Source: CAZAPZ01 sp964487285 (GTDB lineage: Bacteria; Campylobacterota_A; Desulfurellia; JAADFJ01). Taken from it: a DNA stretch of 33,363 nucleotides. The stretch lies in contig CAZAPZ010000003.1 in NCBI GenBank assembly GCA_964487285.1, positions 1-33,363 of the forward strand. Reading direction: 5' to 3'. Shown piece after piece: positions 33,297 to 33,363 of this stretch. Positions within the stretch are counted from its first letter, which is position 1, and each line of letters opens with the position of its first letter. The notes beneath the pieces were generated by a model that saw only the letters and a list, made by a program, of their open reading frames with translations, was not told the origin of the DNA and searched no databases. A program made the position numbers and the translations under genes.

Positions 33297-33363
33297 AAAT
33301 TCCGCAGAACTATCTGGATAATTCAAGGAAGTAAAACATAAGCATATGGGAAAGCAGCTATCG

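Noticed and set aside
33346..33363. Plus-strand ATG with AAGGAAG upstream at the right edge, possible gene start
   Set aside because: Only six codons remain in the window and spacing to the putative ribosome site is long; cannot be judged.
1..33363. CRISPR array, insertion sequence, prophage or defence island
   Set aside because: No regularly spaced repeats, transposase, integrase, cas or restriction motifs seen on either strand.

Overview
The window is a 33.4 kb piece of AT-rich chromosome from a Gram-negative bacterium. It is core-metabolism and housekeeping DNA: 28 convincing or likely protein genes, one tRNA, and no insertion sequence, prophage, CRISPR array or rRNA. A SurA-like periplasmic chaperone, an outer-membrane-type lipoprotein and FtsK point to a diderm. 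The aspartokinase-citramalate synthase pair and the pheA-hisC-aroF-tyrA-cmk-ispH run resemble former Deltaproteobacteria. The D-A-B-C order of the 2-oxoglutarate:ferredoxin oxidoreductase genes and the ksgA-rnj pair resemble Campylobacterota. A Desulfurella/Hippea-like or related lineage is a reasonable guess, but it is inference from gene order and not proven.

From 23.1 kb back to 0.2 kb everything is on the minus strand, in transcription order: apeB, mfd, surA-like, a small S4 RNA-binding gene, pdxA, ksgA, rnj, ftsK, lysC, cimA, accA, pheA, hisC, aroF, a tyrA-cmk fusion, ispH, ribF, pfkA. Many junctions overlap or abut, so long polycistronic transcripts are likely. The 5' half covers DNA repair, envelope protein folding, vitamin B6, ribosome maturation, RNA decay and chromosome segregation. 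The 3' half makes aspartate-family, isoleucine-precursor and aromatic amino acids, then CMP phosphorylation, isoprenoid, flavin and glycolytic steps.

At 23.2-24.6 kb a membrane diguanylate cyclase with a Cache sensor is transcribed the other way, from a promoter so close to its ATG that the message should be leaderless. The next 0.5 kb (24.6-25.15 kb) is gene-poor, with one likely small hypothetical gene. From 30.6 to 25.15 kb on the minus strand, a clear sigma-70-type promoter drives icd, korD, korA, korB, korC and perhaps moeA. This block interconverts isocitrate, 2-oxoglutarate and succinyl-CoA using NADP and ferredoxin, so it could serve an oxidative or a reductive TCA cycle. Divergent from it on the plus strand are a TPR lipoprotein and a translationally coupled DedA membrane protein. 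A minus-strand tRNA-Arg(CCG) lies at the right end.

The most unusual feature is the TyrA-Cmk fusion: aroA, which commonly lies between these genes, is absent, and the domain junction is coded by ten consecutive A residues where a one-base slip either way ends the protein after TyrA. No clearly new defence or mobile system was found.
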